A stretch of 14,732 nucleotides of DNA from an uncultured Flavobacteriaceae bacterium (GCA_945788155.1 CALZKX010000301.1:1-14732); one strand, 5' to 3'; numbered from the stretch's first letter, positions 1 through 7,008 are shown. The notes: generated by a model not told the origin, from the sequence alone. Translations and numbers: made by a program.

Positions 1-166
1 CGTCATATTTTCCCCGAAGCACCTGAACAGCGTGACCAAGCAAGCGAAATGCTGCAAATTCAGAACGAATAAGTAAATATAATCCACCTCCAATAAGAAG
101 TATAAGCAAAGGTAATCCCCAAACTGCGCTTGAAAAATCGGCAGTTAGTTGGTTGAATTGTTCCAT
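1..166 (-). CDS. AGCS-family sodium:alanine symporter, N-terminal part (partial)
   Basis: Only the first 55 codons are inside the window; the gene runs off the left edge. The start is the ATG at 166-164. The peptide opens MEQFNQLTADFSSAVWG, followed by a hydrophobic run (LPLLILLIGGGLYLLIRSEF) and then AAFRLLGHAVQVLRGKYD. This order matches the start of AGCS (AlsT-type) transporters: a short periplasmic or amphipathic lead, the first membrane helix ending in GLYLxIR, then the FRxLGHAxxxLxGKYD segment. The family imports alanine or glycine together with sodium across the inner membrane. The gene points away from the accessory block to its right, so it marks one edge of the variable region. The assignment rests on the N-terminus alone. 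Confidence 0.8.
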   Translation of the reverse strand, partial: MEQFNQLTADFSSAVWGLPLLILLIGGGLYLLIRSEFAAFRLLGHAVQVLRGKYD

Positions 167-189
167 AAAAAATTAGTTAGTTTAGGTTA

Positions 190-216
190 TAAATGTAAGA
201 AAGATGAACGAAACAA
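190..216 (-). promoter_or_regulatory. Candidate promoter of the AGCS symporter gene
   Basis: Read on the minus strand, a TTG (216-214) is followed after 16 bases by TACATTTA (197-190), a 7 of 8 match to the Bacteroidota -7 box TAnnTTTG. It lies about 25 bases upstream of the ATG at 166. The spacer is slightly short, so this is a weak call. Confidence 0.25.
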
Positions 217-307
217 CTTAGAATGTTGATAATTTCTTGTCAATACCTTGGATAAAAAACTGATTATGAAATTATTATCATATATTTTAGAGGTAAATAA
301 CAAATGT

Positions 308-676
308 ATGGCATACGACGAATATTTAGCAGATAGAATACGAAGGCAATTAAGAGAAAAACGAATTGTTTTTTTAGAAATGAAAATGATGGGTGGCTTG
401 CTTTTTAAAGTGGACAACAAAATGTTTTGTGGCATCCATATTGATAAAAAATATGGTGATAGCTTACTCATGGCCAGAATTGGTGGAGATGCTTATGAAA
501 CTGAAATAAAAAGCAAACATTGTTTACCAATGGACTTTACAGGACGACCAATGCGAGGTTATATTTTTGTAACACCTGACGGCTTTGATAACGAAGATGA
601 TTTGTCACATTATTTGGACTTGTGTTTAGCATTTAATCCTTTGGCTAAGGCGAGTAAGCCCAAACGAAAAAAATAG
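308..676 (+). CDS. TfoX/Sxy N-terminal domain protein
   Basis: This 122-residue protein starts MAYDEYLADRIRRQL, the usual opening of stand-alone TfoX_N proteins. It continues with a glycine-rich strand pair (MKMMGGLLFKVDNKMFCGI, about residues 25-43), the GRPMRGYIFV segment in the second half, and a basic tail KASKPKRKK. The reading frame is open upstream to a TTG at 248, but the extra 20 residues do not resemble the family, so the ATG at 308 is preferred. TfoX/Sxy proteins include competence regulators in gammaproteobacteria. Single-domain versions such as this are widespread and mostly uncharacterised, so no regulatory role is claimed. The last codons and the following hairpin belong to an 84-bp sequence repeated at 4094-4177, which makes this gene the left neighbour of the cassette-like region. 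Confidence 0.85.
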   Translation: MAYDEYLADRIRRQLREKRIVFLEMKMMGGLLFKVDNKMFCGIHIDKKYGDSLLMARIGGDAYETEIKSKHCLPMDFTGRPMRGYIFVTPDGFDNEDDLSHYLDLCLAFNPLAKASKPKRKK

Positions 677-732
677 CATACGTAGTTATACGTATTGATT
701 TTATCATTTTAAATGGCTAATTTCGTTTTACG
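649..732 (+). repeat. 84-bp direct repeat, left copy (tfoX 3' end plus hairpin)
   Basis: This segment covers the last codons and stop of the TfoX gene and about 55 bases beyond it. It recurs at 4094-4177 with 81 of 84 positions identical. It contains the hairpin ATACGTA-gtta-TACGTAT (678-695), with an outer imperfect pairing between AAACGAAA (662-669) and TTTCGTTT (721-728). The two copies bracket the two repeat-bearing units that hold the alpha/beta hydrolase and the amidohydrolase. Confidence 0.9.
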
Positions 733-803
733 ACTGAAATAATCAATTAAAACTGAAGATTTTATAACATTGTAGTGCATTCCGAAAGGTAAAATAATCA
801 CAT

Positions 804-1715
804 ATGAATAAAGCACTTTTGATTTTAATAGCCTTAAGCGTCTGTTCTTTTGCAAAGGCTCAGGATAAATATGTTCAAACCAAGAATGGGTCTTTTCCAA
901 TTATTGACCAAGGAATAGGAACGCCAATTCTTCTGCTCCATGGCTTCCCTGACTCTAAAGAAGTTTGGAAGAAACAGATTCCAGAATTTGTTAAGGCTGG
1001 ATTCAGAGTAATTGCTCCAGATTTGAGAGGATATGGAAATGCCCCAAGTCCAACGGACAAAGAAGAATACACTATTCCAATTTTGATGAATGATATTATT
1101 GAAATTCTTGACACTCTTAACCTTGAAGAAGTACACCTAGTCGGACATGATTGGGGAGCAGCCCTATCCTGGCAACTGGCCACATACTACGAAAATCGTT
1201 TTGCTTCTCTAACAGTGTTGTCTGTTGGATATCCTGGCAATTCTGCATGGTCTTCAATCGAACAACGACAGAAATCCTGGTACTTCTATTTGTTTCTACA
1301 GAAAGGACTAGCTGAAAAAACTCTGACTGATTATGATTGGGAATTAACGAGAGAATTCATGAGTAGCCATCCAGAAATAGAACAGGTTATTGAACGAATG
1401 AAAGATGGAGATGCTCTTACAACGGCCCTAAACTGGTATCGTGGTAACATGCAAGACAGGCTCTCGCAGCCTGATGTTGATTACCAACCAGTAACTGATA
1501 AACCTCCAAGGTCAACTTTTAAGGTTAAAATACCTGTACTTGGCATTTGGAGCGATGAAGACATATATCTAACAGAGGCTCAAATGCGACAATCAACTGA
1601 ATTAGCGACTGACTTCACTTTTAGAAAAATTATTGGAGCTGGTCATTGGATGATGCTTGATAAGCCTAATGAATTGAATGTACTAATGCTTGATTTCCTA
1701 GATAAAAATAAATAA
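804..1715 (+). CDS. Exported alpha/beta hydrolase, epoxide hydrolase-like
   Basis: This 303-residue protein has an N-terminal signal peptide (MNKALLILIALSVCSFAKAQ, cleavage probably near A18-Q19), so it should act in the periplasm or outside the cell. The hydrolase core shows the HGFP oxyanion motif at residues 46-49, the nucleophile elbow GHDWG with Asp116 as nucleophile, an acid candidate in WSDED (Asp251 or Asp253), and His281 in GAGHWM. An Asp nucleophile in GHDWG, together with a cap-domain tyrosine in LNWYRG (Tyr212), points to the epoxide hydrolase or haloalkane/haloacetate dehalogenase branch rather than serine esterases. The substrate is not predictable. The stop is followed within two bases by the long repeat at 1717-2280. 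The gene is cargo of the first cassette-like unit. Confidence 0.87.
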   Translation: MNKALLILIALSVCSFAKAQDKYVQTKNGSFPIIDQGIGTPILLLHGFPDSKEVWKKQIPEFVKAGFRVIAPDLRGYGNAPSPTDKEEYTIPILMNDIIEILDTLNLEEVHLVGHDWGAALSWQLATYYENRFASLTVLSVGYPGNSAWSSIEQRQKSWYFYLFLQKGLAEKTLTDYDWELTREFMSSHPEIEQVIERMKDGDALTTALNWYRGNMQDRLSQPDVDYQPVTDKPPRSTFKVKIPVLGIWSDEDIYLTEAQMRQSTELATDFTFRKIIGAGHWMMLDKPNELNVLMLDFLDKNK

Positions 1716-1716
1716 A

Positions 1717-2280
1717 CGCACTACAACAATGGCTATTAAGTAATTGCTTGTTCTCGCTTACTTCTGAAAATCCTTACGGATTTTCACCTTGGTTTGTATT
1801 TGCTAATTTAGTTGCTGAAATACGCAACGAAATCATACACAAGACCGATGAAACACATTCGCCGAAGGCGAACTTTAATTACTACGTGCTTTCAACTTCG
1901 CTAAAGCTTCGTTGAACAAAGTGGCACTCTCGTCCTTAAAGTAAATGTGTTTCATCTAAGGCTTAAACCAAATCACTAATCTATACAAACCTATAAGTCT
2001 TCACCTTCGACGGACTTCGAGCCATAACGTGCACCATCGTTGGTTAAAAGTAATTTAGTTCATACCTCTATCATTTTATTAAATATGAATTCATGAATGC
2101 TTCGCATTTTATCTTGCTTTACAATTCCCAATCTAATAAATTATACAATTTACACCTCGCTACGCGAGCCTAATTGACAATCAATAATTTGAGAGAAATA
2201 GGAAGTCCCTTTCTCAAATTATTGCTGAAAAATTTATTATCTTTTCATTCGAAAAACAGAACTACGTTTAACCCTTAGTT
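1717..2280 (+). repeat. Long structured repeat, copy A (564 bp)
   Basis: This non-coding stretch between the hydrolase and the amidohydrolase is homologous along its length to 3589-4073. Stems in order: GAAAATCC/GGATTTTC (1766-1785), GTTGC/GCAAC (1811-1828), a 13-bp arm GATGAAACACATT/AATGTGTTTCATC (1847-1859 with 1944-1956), AATAAATT/AATTTATT (2135-2142 with 2231-2238) enclosing CTCGC/GCGAG (2156-2168), and AATAATTTGAGA/TCTCAAATTATT (2183-2194 with 2212-2223). It ends ACTACGTTTAACCCTTAGTT. Compared with copy B it has extra sequence around 2065-2120. It contains no convincing ORF. Confidence 0.85.
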
Positions 2281-2331
2281 GTGCGTAATTAAAACCAAGC
2301 TCAAACTAAACAATAAAAAATCGAAAATATA

Positions 2332-3585
2332 ATGACTAAAAAAACACTATTTCTTTTAGCCTTTCTTGCAACTTCTTTAATAATAAATGCGCAAAATACT
2401 GTGATTAAAGCAGGCCACTTCTTCGATGCTCGAAATGGTAAAATGTTGGAGAATCAAATAATAATTGTTCAAGATGGTAAAATAAAAGAGGTAGGAGTTG
2501 ACTTAAAATTTAACAAGACTGATAATATAATTGACTTATCTAGTTCATGGGTATTACCAGGATTAATGGACTGCCATGTTCACATAACGGTTAACCTTCC
2601 TTATAGAAACCTTAAGATGGAACAGATGTACACAAACGAAAGCACATCTCTACGTGCAATAAGAGGTACAGTTGTTGCCAGACAGTTTTTAGATAATGGA
2701 TTTACAACTATTAAAGAAATTGGTAATGACGCAAATTACGCGACTGCCGATATAATCAAGGCAATTAAGAATGGCTGGATACAAGGACCCACTATAATAT
2801 ATGCAGGTAAAATTATTGCACCCTATGGCGGACAGTCTAGCAATGTAAACCTCGAACATGAACGATTTTGGAGTTTTGAATTTATAGATGCCGACACACC
2901 AGATGAAATTAAAAAAGCTATAAGGAAAAACATGTATTATGGTGCAACAACAATTAAAATGGTAACCGGTGATAATGGGATTTATAATGCAGAAGATATT
3001 AAAGCAGCAGTTGACGAGGCTAATAAATACAACCTAAAAGTTACTGTTCATGCGCAAGGAGGTTTAGCAGGAACAAATGTAATTACAGGAGGTGCAGCTG
3101 GTATTGAACATGGATTTGGATTGAATAATGAACAGCTTCGATTAATGAAAGATAAAGGAATATTTTTAGTGGGTACTGACTTTTCTTATGACAATTGGTA
3201 TGCATATGGCGTGGACTCTGCGACAGCAACTGCATTAAATAATCGTCTTGTCGACAGGCTTAAAAGAGCATATAAAATTGGAACTCCAATGGCATTTGGG
3301 ACTGATATTATTGTTAACCTACCAGAATTAAACCGTGTAGAATCAAGTCTTAAAGTTTTAGAAACGTGGAAATCAGCGGAAATACCAGCTTCATATATTT
3401 TACAGTCAATGACTATTAAAGCGGCTGAACTTTTAGGGATTGATAAAGTAAGAGGGGTCCTTGAGTCTTCTTACTATGCCGATATAATAGCTGTTAAAAA
3501 TAATCCGCTTAACGACATTGAGTCAATAAAAACAGTTCATTTTGTAATGAAAGAAGGCGAAATAATTAGGAATGATAAAAAATAA
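2332..3585 (+). CDS. Exported metal-dependent amidohydrolase (prolidase/imidazolonepropionase-like)
   Basis: This 417-residue protein has a signal peptide (MTKKTLFLLAFLATSLIINAQ) and an amidohydrolase-superfamily TIM barrel. The first metal motif is HVH (His82, His84) after WVLPGLMDC. The probable carboxylated lysine is Lys209 in TTIKMVTGDNG. The next metal histidines are His240 (VTVHAQGG) and His260 (GIEHGFG), and the catalytic aspartate is Asp325 (AFGTD). The set is complete, so the enzyme is probably active with a binuclear metal centre. The subgroup resembles Xaa-Pro dipeptidases and related hydrolases, which cleave amide or ester bonds of small molecules. The substrate is unknown. The N-terminal region (ITVIKAGHFFDARNG-like) forms the usual small beta-sandwich. 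The gene is cargo of the second cassette-like unit and its stop lies three bases before repeat copy B. Confidence 0.88.
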   Translation: MTKKTLFLLAFLATSLIINAQNTVIKAGHFFDARNGKMLENQIIIVQDGKIKEVGVDLKFNKTDNIIDLSSSWVLPGLMDCHVHITVNLPYRNLKMEQMYTNESTSLRAIRGTVVARQFLDNGFTTIKEIGNDANYATADIIKAIKNGWIQGPTIIYAGKIIAPYGGQSSNVNLEHERFWSFEFIDADTPDEIKKAIRKNMYYGATTIKMVTGDNGIYNAEDIKAAVDEANKYNLKVTVHAQGGLAGTNVITGGAAGIEHGFGLNNEQLRLMKDKGIFLVGTDFSYDNWYAYGVDSATATALNNRLVDRLKRAYKIGTPMAFGTDIIVNLPELNRVESSLKVLETWKSAEIPASYILQSMTIKAAELLGIDKVRGVLESSYYADIIAVKNNPLNDIESIKTVHFVMKEGEIIRNDKK

Positions 3586-3588
3586 CTA

Positions 3589-4073
3589 CGCACAACAACG
3601 TATAAAATTAATTGCTTGGTCCTAGCCTACTTCCGAAAATCCTAGCGGATTTTCTATTCGGTTTGTATTTACTAAATTAGGTGCTTAAACAACGCAACTA
3701 ATCTTATACAAACACGATGAAACACATTCGCCAAAGGCGAACTTTAATCTGCGCAGCTTCGCTGACATTGCATCTTAAAGTAAATGTGTTTCATCTAAGG
3801 GTTAAACCAAATTACTATTAGATTATAACTTTGAAGACTTCGCCTCCGACGGGCTTCGAGCCTTAACGTGAACCATCGTCGGTTAAAAGTAATTTGGTCC
3901 TGATTCTCTAATTCCCAATCTAATAAATTCGACAATTAACGGTTACTATCGTAACCTAATTGATAACCAATAATTTGAGATAATTAACCCAATATTTGAC
4001 AAATTCTCAAAGTATTGTTTACGAATTTATTATCTTTTCATTCTCAAACCAGAACTACGTTTAACCCTTAGTT
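3589..4073 (+). repeat. Long structured repeat, copy B (485 bp)
   Basis: This is homologous to 1717-2280 and keeps most of its stems: GAAAATCC/GGATTTTC with a changed loop (3635-3654), GTTTGTAT/ATACAAAC (3661-3668 with 3706-3713), GATGAAACACATT/AATGTGTTTCATC (3716-3728 with 3783-3795), ACCAAATTACT/AGTAATTTGGT (3806-3816 with 3888-3898), AATAAATT/AATTTATT (3922-3929 with 4024-4031) enclosing CAATTA-GGTTAC/GTAACC-TAATTG (3933-3962), and AATAATTTGAGA/TCTCAAAGTATT (3969-3980 with 4005-4016). The GGTTAC hairpin replaces CTCGC/GCGAG of copy A at the same place. Confidence 0.85.
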
Positions 4074-4091
4074 AGCAAACATTTGATACAT

Positions 4092-4126
4092 GGGGCGAGT
4101 AAGCCCAAACGAAAAAAGCAGCATAC
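4092..4126 (+). pseudogene. Remnant of a tfoX 3' end
   Basis: Bases 4095-4117 encode the same basic tail (ASKPKRKK) as the TfoX protein at 308-676, but no start or upstream domain is present and the stop position is altered (QHT then stop). It is part of the right copy of the 84-bp direct repeat. It could be a duplicated gene end left by insertion of the intervening units, or a decayed second tfoX cassette. Confidence 0.5.
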
Positions 4127-4177
4127 GTAGTTATACGTATTGATTTTATCATTTTAAATGGCTAATTTCGTTTAACG
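4094..4177 (+). repeat. 84-bp direct repeat, right copy
   Basis: This matches 649-732 at 81 of 84 positions, including the ATACGTA/TACGTAT hairpin (4123-4140). It follows repeat copy B by about 20 bases. Immediately after it comes the motif CGTGTATAAACAA (4179-4191), repeated after the DUF6090 gene. Confidence 0.9.
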
Positions 4178-4178
4178 T

Positions 4179-4191
4179 CGTGTATAAACAA
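4179..4191 (+). repeat. 13-bp direct repeat, left copy
   Basis: CGTGTATAAACAA occurs here and again, identical, at 5008-5020. The pair brackets the DUF6090 gene, one copy about 80 bases before its start and the other 12 bases after its stop. Confidence 0.75.
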
Positions 4192-4272
4192 ACTTGTACT
4201 GAGCTTAGTCGAAGTATTAAAACCGTTCATTAGCACGAAAAGTTGTTCTTCATTATAACCAACCATTAATTA

Positions 4273-4995
4273 ATGATAAAATTCTTTAGGAAAATTAGAC
4301 AAAAACTACTCGCTGAAAACAAGTTCAGCAAATATCTGATTTATGCGATTGGTGAGATAGTATTGGTCGTTATAGGAATTTTAATTGCTTTATCAATTAA
4401 CAATTGGAACAATAGCAATATAGAACAAAGTTTAGAACGTGAAATACTAAATGAGATTTTAACAAATCTTGATTCTGACTTGCAGAATATTAATGATAAT
4501 ATAAAATATAATAAAAGATTATCAAGACATAACCAGTTAGTTTATGAGCATCTAAAAAATAAAACACCAATAACAGATTCTTTAAAATTTTATTACGCCA
4601 CTTTATTCGGAGGCTCTAATTTTCAACCAGTAAATGTTGCCTTTGAAAATTTAAGGTCAAGAGGAATAAACATAATTAAAAATTCTGATTTAAGAAATCA
4701 AATATCAGAATTGTATATGATTGAATTTAAAAGTTTAGGAGAAACGATGGATCGAAATTTACAACCTATTCATAATTTGCTTTTAAATCAAATTAACAAT
4801 AGACTAATAACTAAAGAACCTTTTGTTTCTGCACAGCCTATTGACCTTATAGTTTTACAAAATGATATACAATTCCACGAAACACTTAAACTAACAGCTT
4901 ATGCATGGCGTGTAATTAATTCTTATCTAGAAAAAGCATTAGAAGCAATTAACCAAACCAAAACCGTAATAGAAGAAGAACTGAATAAAAAATAA
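4273..4995 (+). CDS. DUF6090 family membrane protein
   Basis: This 240-residue protein begins MIKFFRKIRQKLLAENKFSKYL, a basic amphipathic lead. One strong membrane helix follows (YAIGEIVLVVIGILIALSI, about residues 25-43) and then NNWNNSNIEQSLEREIL. This N-terminus is the signature of DUF6090 proteins, which are abundant and multicopy in Flavobacteriia and have no known function. The remaining 190 residues look helical and probably coiled-coil-like, and would lie outside the cytoplasm given the positive-inside N-terminus. The gene stands alone between two identical 13-bp direct repeats (4179-4191 and 5008-5020), which suggests it entered as a separate unit. No catalytic motif was seen. Confidence 0.85.
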   Translation: MIKFFRKIRQKLLAENKFSKYLIYAIGEIVLVVIGILIALSINNWNNSNIEQSLEREILNEILTNLDSDLQNINDNIKYNKRLSRHNQLVYEHLKNKTPITDSLKFYYATLFGGSNFQPVNVAFENLRSRGINIIKNSDLRNQISELYMIEFKSLGETMDRNLQPIHNLLLNQINNRLITKEPFVSAQPIDLIVLQNDIQFHETLKLTAYAWRVINSYLEKALEAINQTKTVIEEELNKK

Positions 4996-5007
4996 CGAAA
5001 GCACAGA

Positions 5008-5020
5008 CGTGTATAAACAA
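5008..5020 (+). repeat. 13-bp direct repeat, right copy
   Basis: This is identical to 4179-4191 and lies between the DUF6090 stop (4995) and the start of the lipoprotein gene (5037). Confidence 0.75.
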
Positions 5021-5036
5021 TTAAAGAAAACCGATT

Positions 5037-5972
5037 ATGAATAGAAAATTGAGATATGTAATATTATCATTTATCACAATTAGTACTTTTATCATAAGTT
5101 GTAAACAAGAAAATGACAATTCCGAATTATCTAGAAATGTTCCGACCGAAACAAAAACGGCAGAACTGAACTTAGGTGAAGAAAAAATAAAAACAGCTAT
5201 CAATGAATTATTATTAGCTGCAGGAAACTATAACATTTTAGCATTAGATTCGATGATGTCTGATAAAGCGATGCTTGGAATAAGCAGTTTAAAAGATGGA
5301 ACTTGGTCTAACTCAGAAATAGCCATTAATGATTTTTTTGAAAGTGTAAAAACCCGAGAGCGCAGTCCTTACTACGAAATACCTAATAACTACGATATTC
5401 TAATTACTGAAGGTCAGGTATCTCTGGCTAGGGCTGATTGTATTCTATACAGATGGGGAATTCCTCAAACAAGAGAAGTAAACCATTTCACATTTATTAA
5501 TGAAAATGGAAAATGGAAAATACTTAATATCACTTGGACAAAAGAAGAACTTTCTGAAGACCAAAAGAAATATGATTTAGAAATTTTCGCTCGTGGATAT
5601 GCACAAGCGTGGTGTAGTCAAAGACCAAATTTTGTGTCCTCTTTTTTTGCTGAAAATGGTGAATTAATAGTTAATGATGGAAAACCTGCAAAAGGGGCAG
5701 AAGCAATAATCAACGTTGCTAAAGGGTTTATGGAAACTTTTCCTGATATGATTGTTTCAATGGATAGTTTGACTACCAACAAAGACAAAATAAAATTTTA
5801 TTGGACACTTAATGGAACGAATAATGCTCCAAATGGAACTGGAAACAAAGTAAATTTTAGCGGATTTGAAGAATGGACTCTAAATGATGATGGGTTAATC
5901 GAAAAATCTAATGGGTCTTTTAATGAGATTGAATATCAGAAACAACTAGAATTTGGAACAAACAAAAAATAA
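5037..5972 (+). CDS. Lipoprotein with two tandem NTF2-like (SnoaL/DUF4440-type) domains
   Basis: This 311-residue protein has a lipoprotein signal peptide: MNRKLRYVILSFITISTF, then lipobox IISC with Cys22 as the lipidated residue. Two similar alpha+beta modules follow. The first (about 48-165) runs from EEKIKTAINELLLAAGNYN to a tryptophan-rich strand ending NGKWKILNITWTK. The second (about 175-300) opens FARGYAQAWCSQRPNFVSSFFAENGELIVNDG and ends FSGFEEWTLNDDGLIEKSNG, a typical SnoaL-like closing strand. NTF2-like folds bind small molecules or act as simple isomerases or hydrolases. The exact family cannot be fixed by eye and no activity is claimed. It is the last gene of the plus-strand accessory block and faces purC tail to tail. 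Confidence 0.75.
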   Translation: MNRKLRYVILSFITISTFIISCKQENDNSELSRNVPTETKTAELNLGEEKIKTAINELLLAAGNYNILALDSMMSDKAMLGISSLKDGTWSNSEIAINDFFESVKTRERSPYYEIPNNYDILITEGQVSLARADCILYRWGIPQTREVNHFTFINENGKWKILNITWTKEELSEDQKKYDLEIFARGYAQAWCSQRPNFVSSFFAENGELIVNDGKPAKGAEAIINVAKGFMETFPDMIVSMDSLTTNKDKIKFYWTLNGTNNAPNGTGNKVNFSGFEEWTLNDDGLIEKSNGSFNEIEYQKQLEFGTNKK

Positions 5973-6057
5973 TTGTAGCCAACTACCTATATAAACTATT
6001 ATAACAACTCACACACAAAGACGTCAAACAAAATCTCAAAATTTAATTAGGAGAAAA

Positions 6058-7005
6058 TCACATCAAATAGTTTAGCACATTCCCTTCAATACGCTCCTGA
6101 ATGTTAGACACATCCGCTTTTACAAAAGTTTCGCCAGTAATATTCTCATAAAGTTCTATGTAACGTTTTGATACTGTTTCAATGTAATCATCAGACATTT
6201 TTGGGACTGTTTGTCCTTCTAGTCCCTGAAATCCATTACTAATCAACCATTGTCGCACAAACTCTTTAGAGAGTTGTTTTTGAGCCTCACCTCTATCCTG
6301 TCGTTCTTGGTAACCATCAGCATAAAAATAACGTGAGGAATCAGGTGTGTGTATTTCGTCAATCAGCACAATTTTGCCTTCTTTGGTTTTTCCAAATTCA
6401 TATTTTGTATCTACCAAAATCAACCCTCTTGATGCTGCAATGTCTGAACCACGTTGGAATAATTTTTTTGTATAATCTTCTAATACCAAATAATCTGTTT
6501 CAGAGACGATGCCTCGTTTTAAAATGTCTTCTCTTGAAATATCTTCATCATGATCGCCCATTTCAGCTTTTGTTGCTGGTGTGATAATAGGCTGAGGAAA
6601 CTTATCGTTCTCTTTCATCCCTTCAGGCATTGGTACACCACAAAGCATACGTTTTCCTGCTTTATATTCGCGAGCCGCATGACCAGACATATAACCTCTA
6701 ATAACCATTTCAACTTTAAAGGGTTCGCATAAATGTCCAACAGCCACATTTGGGTCTGGTGTTGCCACTAACCAATTAGGCACCAAATCTTCAGTTGCTT
6801 TCATCATTTTGGTTGCAATCTGGTTTAAGATTTGACCTTTATATGGAATTCCTTTTGGCATCACCACATCAAACGCGCTTAAACGATCTGTAGCCACCAT
6901 GACTAACAAATCGTCATTGATGTTATAAACCTCACGAACCTTTCCTTTATAAATACTTTTCTGGTTTGGAAAGTTGAAATTGGTATCTATTATGGTATTA
7001 CTCAT
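6058..7005 (-). CDS. purC: Phosphoribosylaminoimidazole-succinocarboxamide (SAICAR) synthase
   Basis: This 315-residue cytoplasmic enzyme of de novo purine synthesis joins CAIR and aspartate with ATP. Family motifs are clear: SIYKGKVREVY (17-27, nucleotide-binding hairpin), ATDRLSAFDVVMP (38-50), VIRGYMSGHAAREY (101-114), ITPATKAEMGDHDE (141-154) and DEIHTPDSSRYF (216-227). The length fits the longer, Ade1-like form. The frame stays open upstream to an ATG at 7050, but those 15 codons (MSFPLGKMSERQKGP) are translated from a REP-like hairpin, so MSNTIIDTNF at 7005 is taken as the start. It is transcribed in the same direction as phoH, separated by a spacer bracketed by two related hairpins. 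Confidence 0.95.
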   Translation of the reverse strand: MSNTIIDTNFNFPNQKSIYKGKVREVYNINDDLLVMVATDRLSAFDVVMPKGIPYKGQILNQIATKMMKATEDLVPNWLVATPDPNVAVGHLCEPFKVEMVIRGYMSGHAAREYKAGKRMLCGVPMPEGMKENDKFPQPIITPATKAEMGDHDEDISREDILKRGIVSETDYLVLEDYTKKLFQRGSDIAASRGLILVDTKYEFGKTKEGKIVLIDEIHTPDSSRYFYADGYQERQDRGEAQKQLSKEFVRQWLISNGFQGLEGQTVPKMSDDYIETVSKRYIELYENITGETFVKADVSNIQERIEGNVLNYLM

Positions 7006-7008
7006 AGG

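Larger units (their letters stand above)
770..4073 (+). mobile_element. Cassette-like array of two gene-plus-long-repeat units
   Basis: Two consecutive units have the same architecture. A short 5' end is followed by one plus-strand gene for an exported enzyme, and then, 1-3 bases after the stop codon, by a long structured repeat. Unit 1 spans about 770-2277 and unit 2 about 2278-4070. The 5' end of each unit is complementary to the bases directly after its own stop codon: TTGTAGTGC (770-778) with GCACTACAA (1718-1726), and GTTGTGCGTA (2278-2287) with TACGCACAAC (3587-3596). Both repeats end in CCCTTAGTT, after which the sequences diverge (GTGCG versus AGCAAAC). The layout mirrors integron cassettes, but the repeat is far longer than an attC site and no integrase is in the window. 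Mobility is an inference. Confidence 0.5.

Noticed and set aside
248..307. TTG-initiated N-terminal extension of the TfoX-domain protein
   Set aside because: The 20 extra residues do not resemble the family, while MAYDEYL at 308 is its standard opening.
834..1183. Minus-strand open frames inside the alpha/beta hydrolase gene
   Set aside because: They are antisense to a gene with a complete signal peptide and catalytic motifs and show no recognisable protein features.
1717..4073. Classical integron attC sites
   Set aside because: No GTTRRRY/RYYYAAC core pair at the unit boundaries (GTTGTGC deviates), sites are far too long, and no integrase gene is visible; only the organisation is similar.
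1717..4073. CRISPR array
   Set aside because: The repeats are two long, diverged copies separated by a gene, not short repeats with regular spacers.
6333..6732. Plus-strand open frames inside purC
   Set aside because: They oppose a strongly conserved enzyme and have random-looking composition.
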